Source: Bacteroidales bacterium (GTDB lineage Bacteria > Bacteroidota > Bacteroidia > Bacteroidales > F082). From it: a stretch of 64,000 bases of DNA. This document shows positions 10,701-17,788 of the stretch, piece after piece. Every line of letters starts with the position of its first letter. Positions within the stretch are counted from its first letter, which is position 1. The DNA is taken from NCBI GenBank assembly GCA_024400195.1, contig JAKSNC010000004.1, positions 20,249-84,248 of the forward strand, written 5' to 3'. The translations under genes and the position numbers were made by a program. Under the pieces are notes generated by a model. That model made no database searches, had not been told where the DNA came from, and saw only the letters and a program-made list of their open reading frames with translations.

Positions 10701-10888
10701 TCGTGTTGCTCGCCATCTTCATCTTCGGCGGCGAGACCATCCGCGGCTTCGTCTTCGCGTTGCTCGTCGGTATGTTTGCCGGTACCTACTCCTCATTATT
10801 CATTGCCTCGCCTATAGCCTACATGCTGTTCAAAGGCAAGAAATATGATGAGAAACTGATTGAATCAGGCGACAAGAAGAAGAAATAA
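7796..10888 (+). CDS. secDF: Protein translocase subunits SecD-SecF fusion
   Basis: SecDF uses the proton gradient to pull preproteins through SecYEG. This is one 1030-residue polypeptide, as is usual in Bacteroidota. The SecD half (about 1-640) has an N-terminal membrane helix, a periplasmic P1 domain containing the DLKGGMNVMMEI segment, and a membrane bundle with GMAVDSNVIIFERIKEE. The SecF half starts near residue 700, with GIDFKGGRNYVVRF and GYSINNTVVIFDRIREN. An acidic low-complexity insert lies near residues 280-315. It is flanked by its own promoter-like box and a strong terminator, so it looks monocistronic. Confidence 0.96.
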   Translation: MQNKGVIKLLAVVLAVLCLYQLSFTFLTGRVEKRAKAYATSEEAEQTAKALTEGSESLYNVVLDSVQSARETYYLDSMGSVKIYPILGHNYREAKEQEINMGLDLKGGMNVMMEISVPDIIIALAGTNKDDATFMEAVRKANEQHLNSQRDFVDLFGDAYKELDPNAKLAAIFLYEFKDKGITVNSTNEEVLKVIKEEANSAIDRSFQILRTRIDRFGVAQPNIQKLENSGRILIELPGIKDPKRVRKLLQGTAQLEFWETYNFNEVCQYFDAANNRIAEMNKAEKAQNEEQVVEENAVVTDSTDLIERLNEADSANSAKSLAETAPLYSILSPSYYNQGNGVQPAQTARVGMALVKDTANINRMLKQVKTIFPRDMKLAWCVKPSKYGNGDNTVEYIDLVALKANQGKASLDGGVVVDARQDYDPNGRVEVTIQMNSEGAKAWKRLTGDNIGRQVAIVLDDYVYSYPVVNDEIGGGRSSISGGDMTVEEAQDLANILKAGKLLAPARILEENVVGPSLGQEAINSGLWSMVIAFCLVLVYMLFFYQKAGFAADVALLVNIFFLFGVLASFGTVLTLPGIAGIVLTLGMAVDSNVIIFERIKEEIMAGKGIHTAIADGYSNAYSAILDGQITTFLTGFILFEFGTGPVQGFATTLMIGICTSLFTSIFISRLIFEGWLKKGKNINFSSKMTANFLKHTTFDFIGFSKVAFVIAGAFIVLSFGSLAYRGLNLGIDFKGGRNYVVRFDKDVNVEQVRDALATVAEFKNEMPEVKTYGPARQVKITTKYEIESNDPEIDAKIQNMLYNGLKGLYNKDLTYDQFTSDSDKSDLMLGIMSSQKVGATIADDVTRKAVFAVIISLVVIFIYIAIRFKRWQYGLSSIIALAHDTILVIGMYSLFYNILPFSMEVDQSFIAAVLTIIGYSINNTVVIFDRIRENVTLFPKKGWKERINSGVNSTLLRTINSSGSTIVVLLAIFIFGGETIRGFVFALLVGMFAGTYSSLFIASPIAYMLFKGKKYDEKLIESGDKKKK

Positions 10889-10906
10889 TTCCAAATTGGA
10901 ATAAAC

Positions 10907-10948
10907 AAAAAAAGTTTCGGCGCGATTTCATCGCGCCGAAACTTTTTT
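10907..10948. terminator. Bidirectional Rho-independent terminator after secDF
   Basis: There is a perfect 13-bp stem (GTTTCGGCGCGAT at 10914-10926 with its complement at 10930-10942) around a 3-base loop. A run of A precedes it and a run of T follows, so it can work in both directions. It separates the core block from the WYL-led operon. Confidence 0.93.
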
Positions 10949-11030
10949 ATGCCCATTTACTTTCGACCTATACGCCAAATAAAAAACAACTTATGCCCAC
11001 AACGGGCATATATATTCGCTATATTCGCAG
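10948..11030 (+). promoter_or_regulatory. Candidate promoter and operator of the WYL operon
   Basis: Three copies of the heptamer TATGCCC occur here: direct at 10948-10954 and 10992-10998, and inverted (GGGCATA) at 11004-11010. The last two form a palindrome with a 5-base spacer. Immediately after come two tandem copies of TATATTCGC (11011-11019 and 11020-11028), each one mismatch from the -7 consensus TAnnTTTG. The layout fits a repressor site beside a promoter, and the WYL protein 30 bases downstream is the natural candidate to bind it; that step is inference. Confidence 0.5.
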
Positions 11031-11057
11031 AACGAATTTTTAACAAACAGATAAGTC

Positions 11058-11969
11058 ATGCCGCTGAATCAGACAAACAAACTCGCGTGGATAGCAAACA
11101 CCATACATTCCGCCCGCAAGATAACATTTGAAGAGCTTAACAGCAGATGGATTGAAGACGATGACATCAGCCGAGGCAAACCGATGCTGAAACGCACCTT
11201 CATCAAATGGAAGTGGGCGATTCTTGACACTTTCGGCTTGAACATTGAATGCGAAAAAACAGCACCTTACAGATATTACATTGACAACGATGAAGACTTG
11301 AGGCAGGGAAACATCGAAAACTGGCTGTTAGACACGTACTCCGTCAGCAATTCGCTCAGCGGAAGCAAATCGATCAAGGACAGAATTATTCTTGAAGAAG
11401 TGCCGAGCGGACGAGAATATTTAGACCCCATCATCAATGCGATGAAGAAGAACCGTTTCATTCACATTGTCTATTACAACTATTGGCGTGAAGACGAGAA
11501 GGAGCATTATCTCATGCCATTGTGTGTGAAGCTTTTCCGTCAACGATGGTACATGGTCGGACGGAAATGGCCTGCCAACGAAGACCGCGTGTTTTGCCTC
11601 GACCGCATCCGCGATTTCCGGCTGTCGAGCCACTCATTCGAGTATCCGGAGGATTTCAAGCCAAAAGAGTTTTTCGACGGCTGCTTCGGCATCATCGCGG
11701 GCGGCAAGACCAAACCCGAAACCGTGGTGCTCAAGGTGTCGCCAAAGCAAGCCAACTATCTTCGCGACCTGCCCATGCACGAATCGCAAGTGGAAACCGA
11801 GCGCAACGGACAATTCAGCATTTTCGAACTGAGAGTTCGCCCCGAACACGACTTCATTCAGGAATTGCTGTGGAACAACGAAGAGTTGGAAGTGCTCGAA
11901 CCGCTTTGGCTGCGCAAGGAAATGGCTGGGATTATTAAGAGAATGTGGAATAAATATCAAAACGACTGA
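11058..11969 (+). CDS. WYL domain transcriptional regulator
   Basis: This 303-residue protein has an N-terminal winged-helix-like region (about 1-80, with RTFIKWKWAILDTFG) followed by a WYL domain (about 130-215, with HIVYYNYW, RWYMVGRKW and VFCLDRI) and the C-terminal WCX extension (about 220-300, with VVLKVSPKQANYL and EVLEPLWLRKEM). WYL proteins sense ligands or nucleic acid and often repress phage-defence operons, as BrxR and CapW do. Here it leads a tight operon: 12 bases to the next start, then a 4-base overlap and an 11-base gap. A palindrome lies just upstream. The WYL call is secure; its target and ligand are unknown. Confidence 0.9.
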   Translation: MPLNQTNKLAWIANTIHSARKITFEELNSRWIEDDDISRGKPMLKRTFIKWKWAILDTFGLNIECEKTAPYRYYIDNDEDLRQGNIENWLLDTYSVSNSLSGSKSIKDRIILEEVPSGREYLDPIINAMKKNRFIHIVYYNYWREDEKEHYLMPLCVKLFRQRWYMVGRKWPANEDRVFCLDRIRDFRLSSHSFEYPEDFKPKEFFDGCFGIIAGGKTKPETVVLKVSPKQANYLRDLPMHESQVETERNGQFSIFELRVRPEHDFIQELLWNNEELEVLEPLWLRKEMAGIIKRMWNKYQND

Positions 11970-11981
11970 TTTGTGTTTTAT

Positions 11982-12671
11982 ATGGAACAAAAGAATATGA
12001 GACAGATACTTCCCTTGGAAGAATTAAGTTCCTGGATGTTAATTCCTAAAAATGAGTCAAAGGATTCAATTGCATTACGTTTTAAAAAAATAGCAGAGTT
12101 TTTGATAAACAAATGCTCGATAGAATATCGAGGAATGCATTACCGATTTATTGACCTTGAATTCTACTACTTCAGTGACAATCACAGAGATATTTCCACG
12201 CATCCTAGACAAAGCAAAGCACTTACCTGGTATATAAATGATTTTGGTGGAATAGACTTAAATTTTGAAAGTAAGATTGAAAGAGTCCGTATTGAGACGA
12301 AAAATAAAGTCTCGTATAAATATCGCTTGACTCATGATGCCTTTTTCGGCGGAATCCTTATCAGGCAGATCAAGGAACTTGCTTCGGGTGACATTCTTGA
12401 TGGTCCTTGGAAAGTGGCAGATTTATTCCGGGAAACCGATGCCCTGTCACGTTATCAAGACAATCCGATTCTTATTATGGAGAATCACAAAGAAGAAACA
12501 ATCATAGAATCAACCAGACTCAACCTCTTGGGCTCATGCAAAACTGCCGAAAAGAAAACCAGTAACAATTTGTGTTCATGTTTTTGCGAATCGCATTTTG
12601 ATAAGAGCACATTAACATCAGAACTAAAAACATTCAACGACCAAAAATACAGATTTACAATAAACAAATGA
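11982..12671 (+). CDS. Uncharacterised protein of the WYL operon
   Basis: I do not recognise this protein with certainty. The ATG at 11982 is chosen over a GTG at 11973. The central part (about residues 30-140) has a conserved look: YRFIDLEFYYFSD, a THPRQ segment, TWYINDFGGIDLNF and FGGILIRQIKEL. The GILIR motif followed by a segment ending GPWKVADLF resembles the core of proteins with the methylpurine-DNA-glycosylase (AAG) fold; this is a weak resemblance, not an assignment. The last 50 residues are Cys-rich. It is cytoplasmic by sequence, lower in GC than the core genes, and overlaps the deiminase gene by 4 bases, so the two are probably translationally coupled. Confidence 0.7.
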   Translation: MEQKNMRQILPLEELSSWMLIPKNESKDSIALRFKKIAEFLINKCSIEYRGMHYRFIDLEFYYFSDNHRDISTHPRQSKALTWYINDFGGIDLNFESKIERVRIETKNKVSYKYRLTHDAFFGGILIRQIKELASGDILDGPWKVADLFRETDALSRYQDNPILIMENHKEETIIESTRLNLLGSCKTAEKKTSNNLCSCFCESHFDKSTLTSELKTFNDQKYRFTINK

Positions 12672-13510
12672 TTTACGATAAAGAGACAAATTTTGTTTAT
12701 CTTTCCGATAGACTTCAGGAATGGTATCCTGACACATTCAATCGGCTGACGAAAAAATTGAATGTCATGGGCATAAAATGGGGCTTGCTTAGCCACACTC
12801 GCGACATTTGGGTAAGGGATTACATGCCATTGCAATTGTCCGAGAATGATTTTCTTCTCTACCAATACCAACCGGATTATTTAGCGCAGGAGAATTACCG
12901 TGAATACATTTCAAATCCAAAGCAGATTTGTGATGAATTAGACATCACCTATAGTGAAACCAGCCTCATCATTGATGGCGGTAACATATCTGCCTGCGGA
13001 GAGTTTCTTGTAATTACCGATAAGGTTTTCACGGAAAATGGAAAGGAAAAGTATGATTCGGATTTCATCCGCCTATTACAGAAAAAGCTTAATCACAAAA
13101 TCATCTTTATCCCGTGGCACAAAATATCTGAAGAAGAACCTTTCGGACACTCGGATGGATTTATTCATTGGTGTAATGGCAACAAAGTCCTGATGACAGA
13201 CCACTTCAAAACGGATTGCAAAGAAGCCGAAACGATAAAGCATCTACTTGAAGAAAAAGGATTTGAAATCACTGTCATGAGATTTGACATTGAAAAGCCG
13301 AATGATGATTTGAATTGGGCATATGTCAACTACCTTCAAGTTGGAAATAACATTTTAATGCCAGCATTTGGAATTGAAGAAGACAAACAAGCACTCCGCT
13401 ATATTAAAGATGCCAACCCTGATTGTAAAGTAGAGCCTTTTCGCATGAAAGATTTGGTTTATGAAGGTGGTGGAGCCCTGCATTGCATGACTTGGAATAT
13501 TAAAAAATAA
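12668..13510 (+). CDS. Agmatine / peptidyl-arginine deiminase family enzyme
   Basis: This 280-residue protein belongs to the PAD_porph family of guanidine-group-modifying enzymes, which hydrolyse agmatine or arginine residues to carbamoyl or citrulline products plus ammonia. The catalytic set is present: Asp in TRDIWVRDYMP (about residue 45), DGGN (about 102), His and Asp in FGHSDGF (about 160) and the nucleophile Cys in GGGALHCMTWN (about 273). There is no signal peptide, unlike the secreted P. gingivalis PAD, so it should act in the cytoplasm. It sits between the unknown gene (4-base overlap) and an exonuclease (11-base gap), an odd place for polyamine metabolism. The substrate (free agmatine or protein arginine) is undecided. 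Confidence 0.85.
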   Translation: MIYDKETNFVYLSDRLQEWYPDTFNRLTKKLNVMGIKWGLLSHTRDIWVRDYMPLQLSENDFLLYQYQPDYLAQENYREYISNPKQICDELDITYSETSLIIDGGNISACGEFLVITDKVFTENGKEKYDSDFIRLLQKKLNHKIIFIPWHKISEEEPFGHSDGFIHWCNGNKVLMTDHFKTDCKEAETIKHLLEEKGFEITVMRFDIEKPNDDLNWAYVNYLQVGNNILMPAFGIEEDKQALRYIKDANPDCKVEPFRMKDLVYEGGGALHCMTWNIKK

Positions 13511-13521
13511 CATGAGATATA

Positions 13522-14052
13522 ATGAAAGACTTTGCAGCCATAGATTTTGAGACTGCCAACTGCGAGCGTTCATCGGTTTGTTCGGTTGGCGTCGTCATCG
13601 TGCGCGACGGTGAGATTGTCAATAGATTTTATTCGCTTATCAAGCCCGAGCCAGAGTATTACAACTATTGGTGCAGTCAAGTGCATGGGCTATGCGCCAA
13701 AGACACCGAGAACGCGCTCGTCTTTCCTTTCGTGTGGGAAAAGGTGGAAGCACTGCTCAAACGGCACGGCATCGAAGGCATCAACAGCATGAACGGTGAG
13801 CGCGGACTGCCTCTTGTAGCTCACAACAAATCCTTCGACGAGAACTGCCTGAAGGCTGCCTTCCGCACCTATCAGATGGATTATCCCGATTATGAGTTTT
13901 ATTGCACCTGCATCGCTTCGCGCAAGGTCTGGCCCGGCGGCCATCATAACCTCGACATCATCGCCGAGCGTTGCGGTTATATTTTAGAAAATCATCATCA
14001 CGCCTTGGCAGATGCCGAGGCTTGCGCGGCGATAGCGGTTAAAATACTCTAA
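13522..14052 (+). CDS. DnaQ-like DEDDh 3'-5' exonuclease
   Basis: This single-domain, 176-residue exonuclease resembles the epsilon/DnaQ family. Motifs are Exo I AIDFETAN (Asp and Glu near residues 7-9), Exo II AHNKSFDENCL (about 104-114) and Exo III HHALADAEACA (about 158-168) with the catalytic His and final Asp. Function is 3'-5' trimming of DNA or RNA ends. It is the last gene of the WYL operon. GC content is higher than in the two genes before it. A diverged copy of its last 18 codons is found 2.3 kb downstream at 16337-16390, so at least one further gene of this type was once nearby or came with incoming DNA. Confidence 0.9.
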   Translation: MKDFAAIDFETANCERSSVCSVGVVIVRDGEIVNRFYSLIKPEPEYYNYWCSQVHGLCAKDTENALVFPFVWEKVEALLKRHGIEGINSMNGERGLPLVAHNKSFDENCLKAAFRTYQMDYPDYEFYCTCIASRKVWPGGHHNLDIIAERCGYILENHHHALADAEACAAIAVKIL

Positions 14053-14136
14053 AAGCTTCTGGCAAGAAATAATTCCGAGCTGTTGGAATGAATTCATAAA
14101 TAAATTTTAATTTAAGGGCATTTCTAAATAAAACTC

Positions 14137-14167
14137 TTTGATAATCAAATAAATATCTATATATTTG
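14137..14167 (+). promoter_or_regulatory. Sigma-type promoter of the truncated transposase
   Basis: TTTG at 14137-14140, a 19-base spacer, and TATATTTG at 14160-14167 form a complete Bacteroidota consensus promoter. The start codon of the transposase remnant lies 20 bases further on. It may still transcribe the remnant and what follows. Confidence 0.7.
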
Positions 14168-14186
14168 CCAAAAATTTGAGGATAAA

Positions 14187-14508
14187 ATGGATACGTACAA
14201 AAGGGCATACAGAAAACTTGGCAACCAAAGTTTATTTGATTCGGAAGATATGGTTTCAAAGTTGACCTCATTGGGTAACCCGCTGGGAAGGCTTGCGGAA
14301 ACGATTGATTTCGAGATGTTCCGAGAGACATTGGAGGCGGGTTTGTACCGTGAGCGTCTGACGAAGGCGGGGGCAAAGCCATACGACTATGTGCTGATGT
14401 TCAAGACGCTTGTGCTTCAACGGATGTACAATTTGAGCGATGAACAGACCGAATATCAGGTTGTTGACCGCACAAGTTTCAGGAACTTCCTCGGATGTCT
14501 TACCCTGA
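14187..14508 (+). pseudogene. Truncated IS5-family transposase
   Basis: About 107 residues of an IS5/IS1182-like transposase N-terminus are preserved: an AYRKLGNQSLFD start, LGNPLGRLAETIDFEMF, and the DUF772-like segment with KPYDYVLMFKTLVLQRMYNLSDEQ and TSFRNFLG. Homology stops near 14500; beyond this the frame stays open to 14699 but the residues no longer resemble a transposase, and no DDE catalytic domain is present. The left end probably lies near 14115. No right end or target duplication was found, so this is a deletion remnant. It marks the region as a site of past insertion. Confidence 0.8.
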
Positions 14509-15078
14509 AAAAAGTTGACTCACAAAAGTGTCAAATATGTACAAACCCCTCAAAAAAATTCTATCTGACAGCAATAATTAATATTCCTCTCCACCGATTC
14601 AACAGAAGCGAAACGAAATGTTTTGTTCGTGTTTCGTGCAAAGTTCCAGCGTTTCGCCATCAAGAAGCCTTTGTAGTTTTTGCTCGCTTAAAATGCTAAG
14701 ATTGTTTTGCGAACTCATATTTGAAATTTTTCCTATTTTCAGTTCGTAAAAATACAAGATTATTTCAAATCGTAAAGAAAATAATGTCAAAATAACGCGT
14801 GAAATATTTGTTGAATTATTGGATGTGTGACTTATATTGGCACACAAGCTAAAGAAATGCGGAAGCGAGTCATTGCCTTGCATATTATCTTGGCGATTCA
14901 CTCGACAACTGGAATGAGATGCTTGACAAAGAGATAACGAAGGACATGCACCTGATACATCCTTTCCATATTTTAAGGAACCTTTGCACTCCATTTCAAA
15001 AACTTTGTATTTTTACGTAGTTTTTGCAATGGAGTGCAAAAATATTGTATTTTTGCAACATGAAAACAAAATGGAATC
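14509..15078. other. Gene-poor stretch with decayed fragments
   Basis: No intact gene is visible in about 570 bases. A 39-codon frame on the minus strand (14599-14718, starting MSSQNNLSILSEQKLQRLL) is preceded by a TATTTTTA box and may be a small gene or a fragment. A 55-codon plus-strand frame without a start (14853-15020) contains AYYLGDSLDNWNEMLDKEI and has a protein-like look; I do not recognise it. The 3' end holds the palindromic promoter region of the next gene. Confidence 0.5.
14983..15055 (+). promoter_or_regulatory. Palindrome and promoter of the first DUF4143 ATPase
   Basis: TTTGCACTCCATT (14983-14995) is repeated in exact inverse as AATGGAGTGCAAA (15028-15040). Each arm is followed by a TTGTATTTTTRC element (15005-15016 and 15046-15056). 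The second contains TATTTTTG at 15048-15055, an exact -7 box, with TTTG at 15023-15026 upstream (21-base spacing). The right arm of the palindrome therefore sits between -33 and -7, a classic repressor position. Confidence 0.6.
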
Positions 15079-16272
15079 ATGGAATATTTAAATCGCAAAA
15101 ACTATGTCAACCAGCTGAATATGTGGCGTGACAAGCGTGTTGTGAAGGTGATTACAGGTCTTCGCCGTTCGGGGAAAAGTACGTTGATGATGCTTTTTCA
15201 ACGACAATTGAGAGCAAATGGTGTGGATGAAAGTCACATTATCAGTGTGAATTTTGAGGACGTAGCCTCAGAACCATTGCTGGAATACCATGCTTTGCAT
15301 GACTTTGTGTCGGGACGAATAGAGGATGATGCGCAATACTACATATTTTTTGACGAAATACAACAGGTGGCTGGGTTTGAGAGGGTTGTTGACAGTTTGC
15401 AGTTGCGGCAAAATGTGGATATTTATGTGACAGGGTCGAATGCCTATATGTTGTCAGGCGAAATCGCCACCTTGCTCAGTGGAAGGTATGTGGAGATACA
15501 TGTACTGCCCCTCTCTATGGCAGAGATGATAGAGGCCACCGGACTTTCCGCTGAGAAATGCTACAACAGATTCATAACCAGTACCACCTTGCCATACGTG
15601 TTGCAATTGCCTACGGATGAGGCCATCAGGGTGTATCTGCAAAACATCTATCAAACGATTGTCATCAAAGATGTGATGAAACGAGGTAGGGTTCAAGAGG
15701 CTGATGCTATAGACAGGTTGGTCCGTTACATGGCTGACAATATAGGCAATATGACATCAATAAAGGGTATCGCTGATGCTATGGCGGCTGGAGGTTGCAA
15801 GATTTCTCCGCATACAGTGGAAACATACGTTGGATTGCTGACGGAAAGTTACCTGTTTTATAGGGTTCCAAGGTATGATGCCAAAGGCAAGGAGCTTTTG
15901 CGCACGGGACAAAAGTATTACCTTTCGGATGTCGGGTTGAGAACAATGTTGCTTGGCTTGCGCGGCGGTGACTTGGGACGTTTGCTTGAGAATATTGTGT
16001 ATCTGCATCTTATCAGGTCGGGACATAAGGTCATGGTTGGCAAAAGCGGTGATAAGGAAATTGATTTCATCAGATTTAAAGATGGTCTTGTGGAATATTA
16101 TCAAGTTGCTCTCACAGTACGCGATGAACAGACACTGACCAGAGAAATCGCCCCTTTGAATTCCGTGAAGGATCACAATCCGAAGTTTCTGCTGACAATG
16201 GATTCTGATCCTGAGATTTCGCATAACGGTATACGGCAGATTTATGCGTTGGATTGGTTAGCACAACAATAG
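15079..16272 (+). CDS. AAA-family ATPase with DUF4143 C-terminus
   Basis: This 397-residue P-loop ATPase is of the AAA_14/DUF4143 type, a family abundant in Bacteroidota and without an established role. Walker A is GLRRSGKST (about residues 27-35), Walker B is YYIFFDEIQQ (about 90-99) and sensor-like VTGSNAYML follows (about 117). The C-terminal DUF4143 part (about 200-390) contains KYYLSDVGLR and KEIDFIRF, where I see the Asp of a PD-(D/E)XK-like fold but YYQVA instead of an ExK, so nuclease activity is doubtful. It stands alone between the IS remnant and the BRO gene. Function is unknown; defence or toxin-like roles have been suggested for such island genes. Confidence 0.85.
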   Translation: MEYLNRKNYVNQLNMWRDKRVVKVITGLRRSGKSTLMMLFQRQLRANGVDESHIISVNFEDVASEPLLEYHALHDFVSGRIEDDAQYYIFFDEIQQVAGFERVVDSLQLRQNVDIYVTGSNAYMLSGEIATLLSGRYVEIHVLPLSMAEMIEATGLSAEKCYNRFITSTTLPYVLQLPTDEAIRVYLQNIYQTIVIKDVMKRGRVQEADAIDRLVRYMADNIGNMTSIKGIADAMAAGGCKISPHTVETYVGLLTESYLFYRVPRYDAKGKELLRTGQKYYLSDVGLRTMLLGLRGGDLGRLLENIVYLHLIRSGHKVMVGKSGDKEIDFIRFKDGLVEYYQVALTVRDEQTLTREIAPLNSVKDHNPKFLLTMDSDPEISHNGIRQIYALDWLAQQ

Positions 16273-16336
16273 TCCATTGGCTCTTGTATCATATACTTAC
16301 TTTTGCATTTGAAATATAGTTGTAGTTTGCAAAGTT

Positions 16337-16390
16337 CACGCATTGGCAGATGCAGAAGCCTGCGCAGCGATAGCGAGGGAGATATTGTGA
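16337..16390 (+). pseudogene. Orphan 3' tail of a second DEDDh exonuclease gene
   Basis: This 18-codon stretch reads HALADAEACAAIAREIL followed by a stop. It aligns with the last 18 codons of the exonuclease at 13522-14052 (HALADAEACAAIAVKIL), differing at V/R and K/E and at several silent sites. It is out of frame with the BRO gene and has no upstream body. It is a remnant of a paralogous or orthologous gene, not part of a current gene. Confidence 0.8.
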
Positions 16391-16455
16391 ATGAGAAAAA
16401 TATAATCGTAGATTTGCAGCATCTAATGACATCAAGTAAAACAAAAGATCAAACA

Positions 16456-17340
16456 ATGATGGAAAACAAAATCAAACTATTTGAAAGCAGGAAAATACGC
16501 ACCACATGGAACGAAGATGAAGAGGAATGGTATTTCTCCGTGGTGGATGTGGTGGAAGTGTTGACTGATAGCGCTGACTATCAGACAGCAAGAAAGTATT
16601 GGAACAAACTTAGGCAACGTCTTTCAGAAGAGGGAAGTGAACTGGTGACAATTTGTCACCGGTTGAAAATGATAGCTGCGGATGGAAAAATGAGAGAAAC
16701 GGATGTTCTTGACACAAAGGGACTTCTGCGTCTCATACAATCCATACCCTCGCCTAAAGCAGAACCTTTCAAGATGTGGTTGGCACAGGTGGGCAGCGAG
16801 CGTTTGGACGAAATTGCCGACCCGGAGAAGGCCATCTTGCGCGGTGCCGACTTTTATCGTGCAAAAGGCTACACAGAAGGTTGGATAAACCAACGTCTGC
16901 AGACCATTGAAATGCGCAAGGAACTGACCGATGAATGGAAAGCGCATGGCATCGAACTTGAAAAAGACTATGCCATCTTGACCAACGAGATGACCAAAGC
17001 TTGGAGCGGATTTTCGGTGAAGCAATACAAACAATTCAAGAATCTGAAAAAAGAAAATCTGCGCGACAATATGACCAACATTGAACTGGTGCTGAATATG
17101 TTGGCTGAGGTTACCACTACCGCCATTTCCAAATCGCGCGATCCTGAAACATTTGAAGAAAGCCGACAGATTGCTATTGAAGGCGGTAGCGTGGCAAAAG
17201 ACGCCCGAGAAAACATAGAAGCTCGAACAGGACAATCCGTTATTTCACCTTTGAACGCCAAAAACAAGAACGCCCTTGAAATCAAGGGAGATAATGAAGC
17301 GACAAACGCTCATCATTATCTCAAATCGCAAAAAAAATAA
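16456..17340 (+). CDS. BRO-N domain protein (phage antirepressor / DinD-like)
   Basis: The start ATGATG at 16456 is chosen because the N-terminus MENKIKLFESRKIRTTW is the usual beginning of this family; an earlier TTG in frame runs through the exonuclease tail remnant. About 294 residues. The Bro-N domain (about 1-110) has EEEWYFSVVDVVEVLT and LLRLIQSIPSPKAEPFKMWLA. The C-terminal half (about 120-260) is helical, with ADFYRAKGYTEGWINQRLQ. Such proteins are found in phages as antirepressors and as the SOS-induced DinD. The role here is unknown; a DNA-binding or damage-response role is inferred. Confidence 0.85.
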   Translation: MMENKIKLFESRKIRTTWNEDEEEWYFSVVDVVEVLTDSADYQTARKYWNKLRQRLSEEGSELVTICHRLKMIAADGKMRETDVLDTKGLLRLIQSIPSPKAEPFKMWLAQVGSERLDEIADPEKAILRGADFYRAKGYTEGWINQRLQTIEMRKELTDEWKAHGIELEKDYAILTNEMTKAWSGFSVKQYKQFKNLKKENLRDNMTNIELVLNMLAEVTTTAISKSRDPETFEESRQIAIEGGSVAKDARENIEARTGQSVISPLNAKNKNALEIKGDNEATNAHHYLKSQKK

Positions 17341-17377
17341 TGACAAAATAAAACTTGAAATTTTCATCAATCCGACA

Positions 17378-17410
17378 GAGGTGCGCCCACATTCGGCACA
17401 CCTCCGTTTT
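17378..17410 (+). terminator. Probable terminator after the BRO gene
   Basis: GAGGTGCGCC (17378-17387) pairs with GGCACACCTC (17395-17404) with one mismatch, followed by CGTTTT. It lies 38 bases after the BRO stop and before the next small gene. Confidence 0.6.
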
Positions 17411-17441
17411 AGTTTTGCAGCCGAAACAAACGCTATATACT

Positions 17442-17747
17442 ATGGTAAAACAAGATAACAGGAAACGTAATCGTCACAACGAAGACTTGTTGTTTGAAGA
17501 ACTCAGCGGAGCTGTTGAGACCATCGACGCCGTAGCCCATGCCACCGGGAAAACCTTCAACCAAGTGTCAGGCGTATATCACTCGCAAGCCATCAACCGC
17601 CTCACTGAAATCCTGATCGATGCCGGAGATGCTTTCGACTGGAATATGGACGGCATCAAGACATTCATTTCCGAACAGATGTCAAATCACCGCAAATGGT
17701 GCTACGACAACCAACCGCTGAAGGTGGAAATTGAAAGACAAGAGTGA
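17442..17747 (+). CDS. Hypothetical protein, 101 residues
   Basis: I do not recognise this gene. It encodes a soluble, polar protein with no Cys pair, signal or membrane segment. The N-terminus is basic (KQDNRKRNRHN), followed by predicted helices (ELSGAVETIDAVAHATGKTF and AINRLTEILIDAGDAF). A terminator-like hairpin just upstream separates it from the BRO gene, and a 142-base gap separates it from mcrB. Codon use and GC resemble the core genes more than mcrB. It could be a small regulator or an antidefence/defence accessory; nothing in the sequence decides. Confidence 0.6.
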   Translation: MVKQDNRKRNRHNEDLLFEELSGAVETIDAVAHATGKTFNQVSGVYHSQAINRLTEILIDAGDAFDWNMDGIKTFISEQMSNHRKWCYDNQPLKVEIERQE

Positions 17748-17788
17748 TTTTTCGCATAAAAATGTGAAAAAAAAGCAGGAATATGATG

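Noticed and set aside
12668-13510. Secreted peptidyl-arginine deiminase virulence factor like that of Porphyromonas gingivalis
   Set aside because: There is no signal peptide and no T9SS C-terminal domain; only the catalytic fold is shared.
14187-14699. Complete 170-residue gene at the IS remnant
   Set aside because: Only the first about 107 residues resemble a transposase; the rest is chance open frame beyond the truncation.
16303-16455. Start of the BRO gene at the TTG at 16303
   Set aside because: The extra residues come from the wrong frame of the exonuclease tail remnant; the family starts at the ATG pair at 16456.
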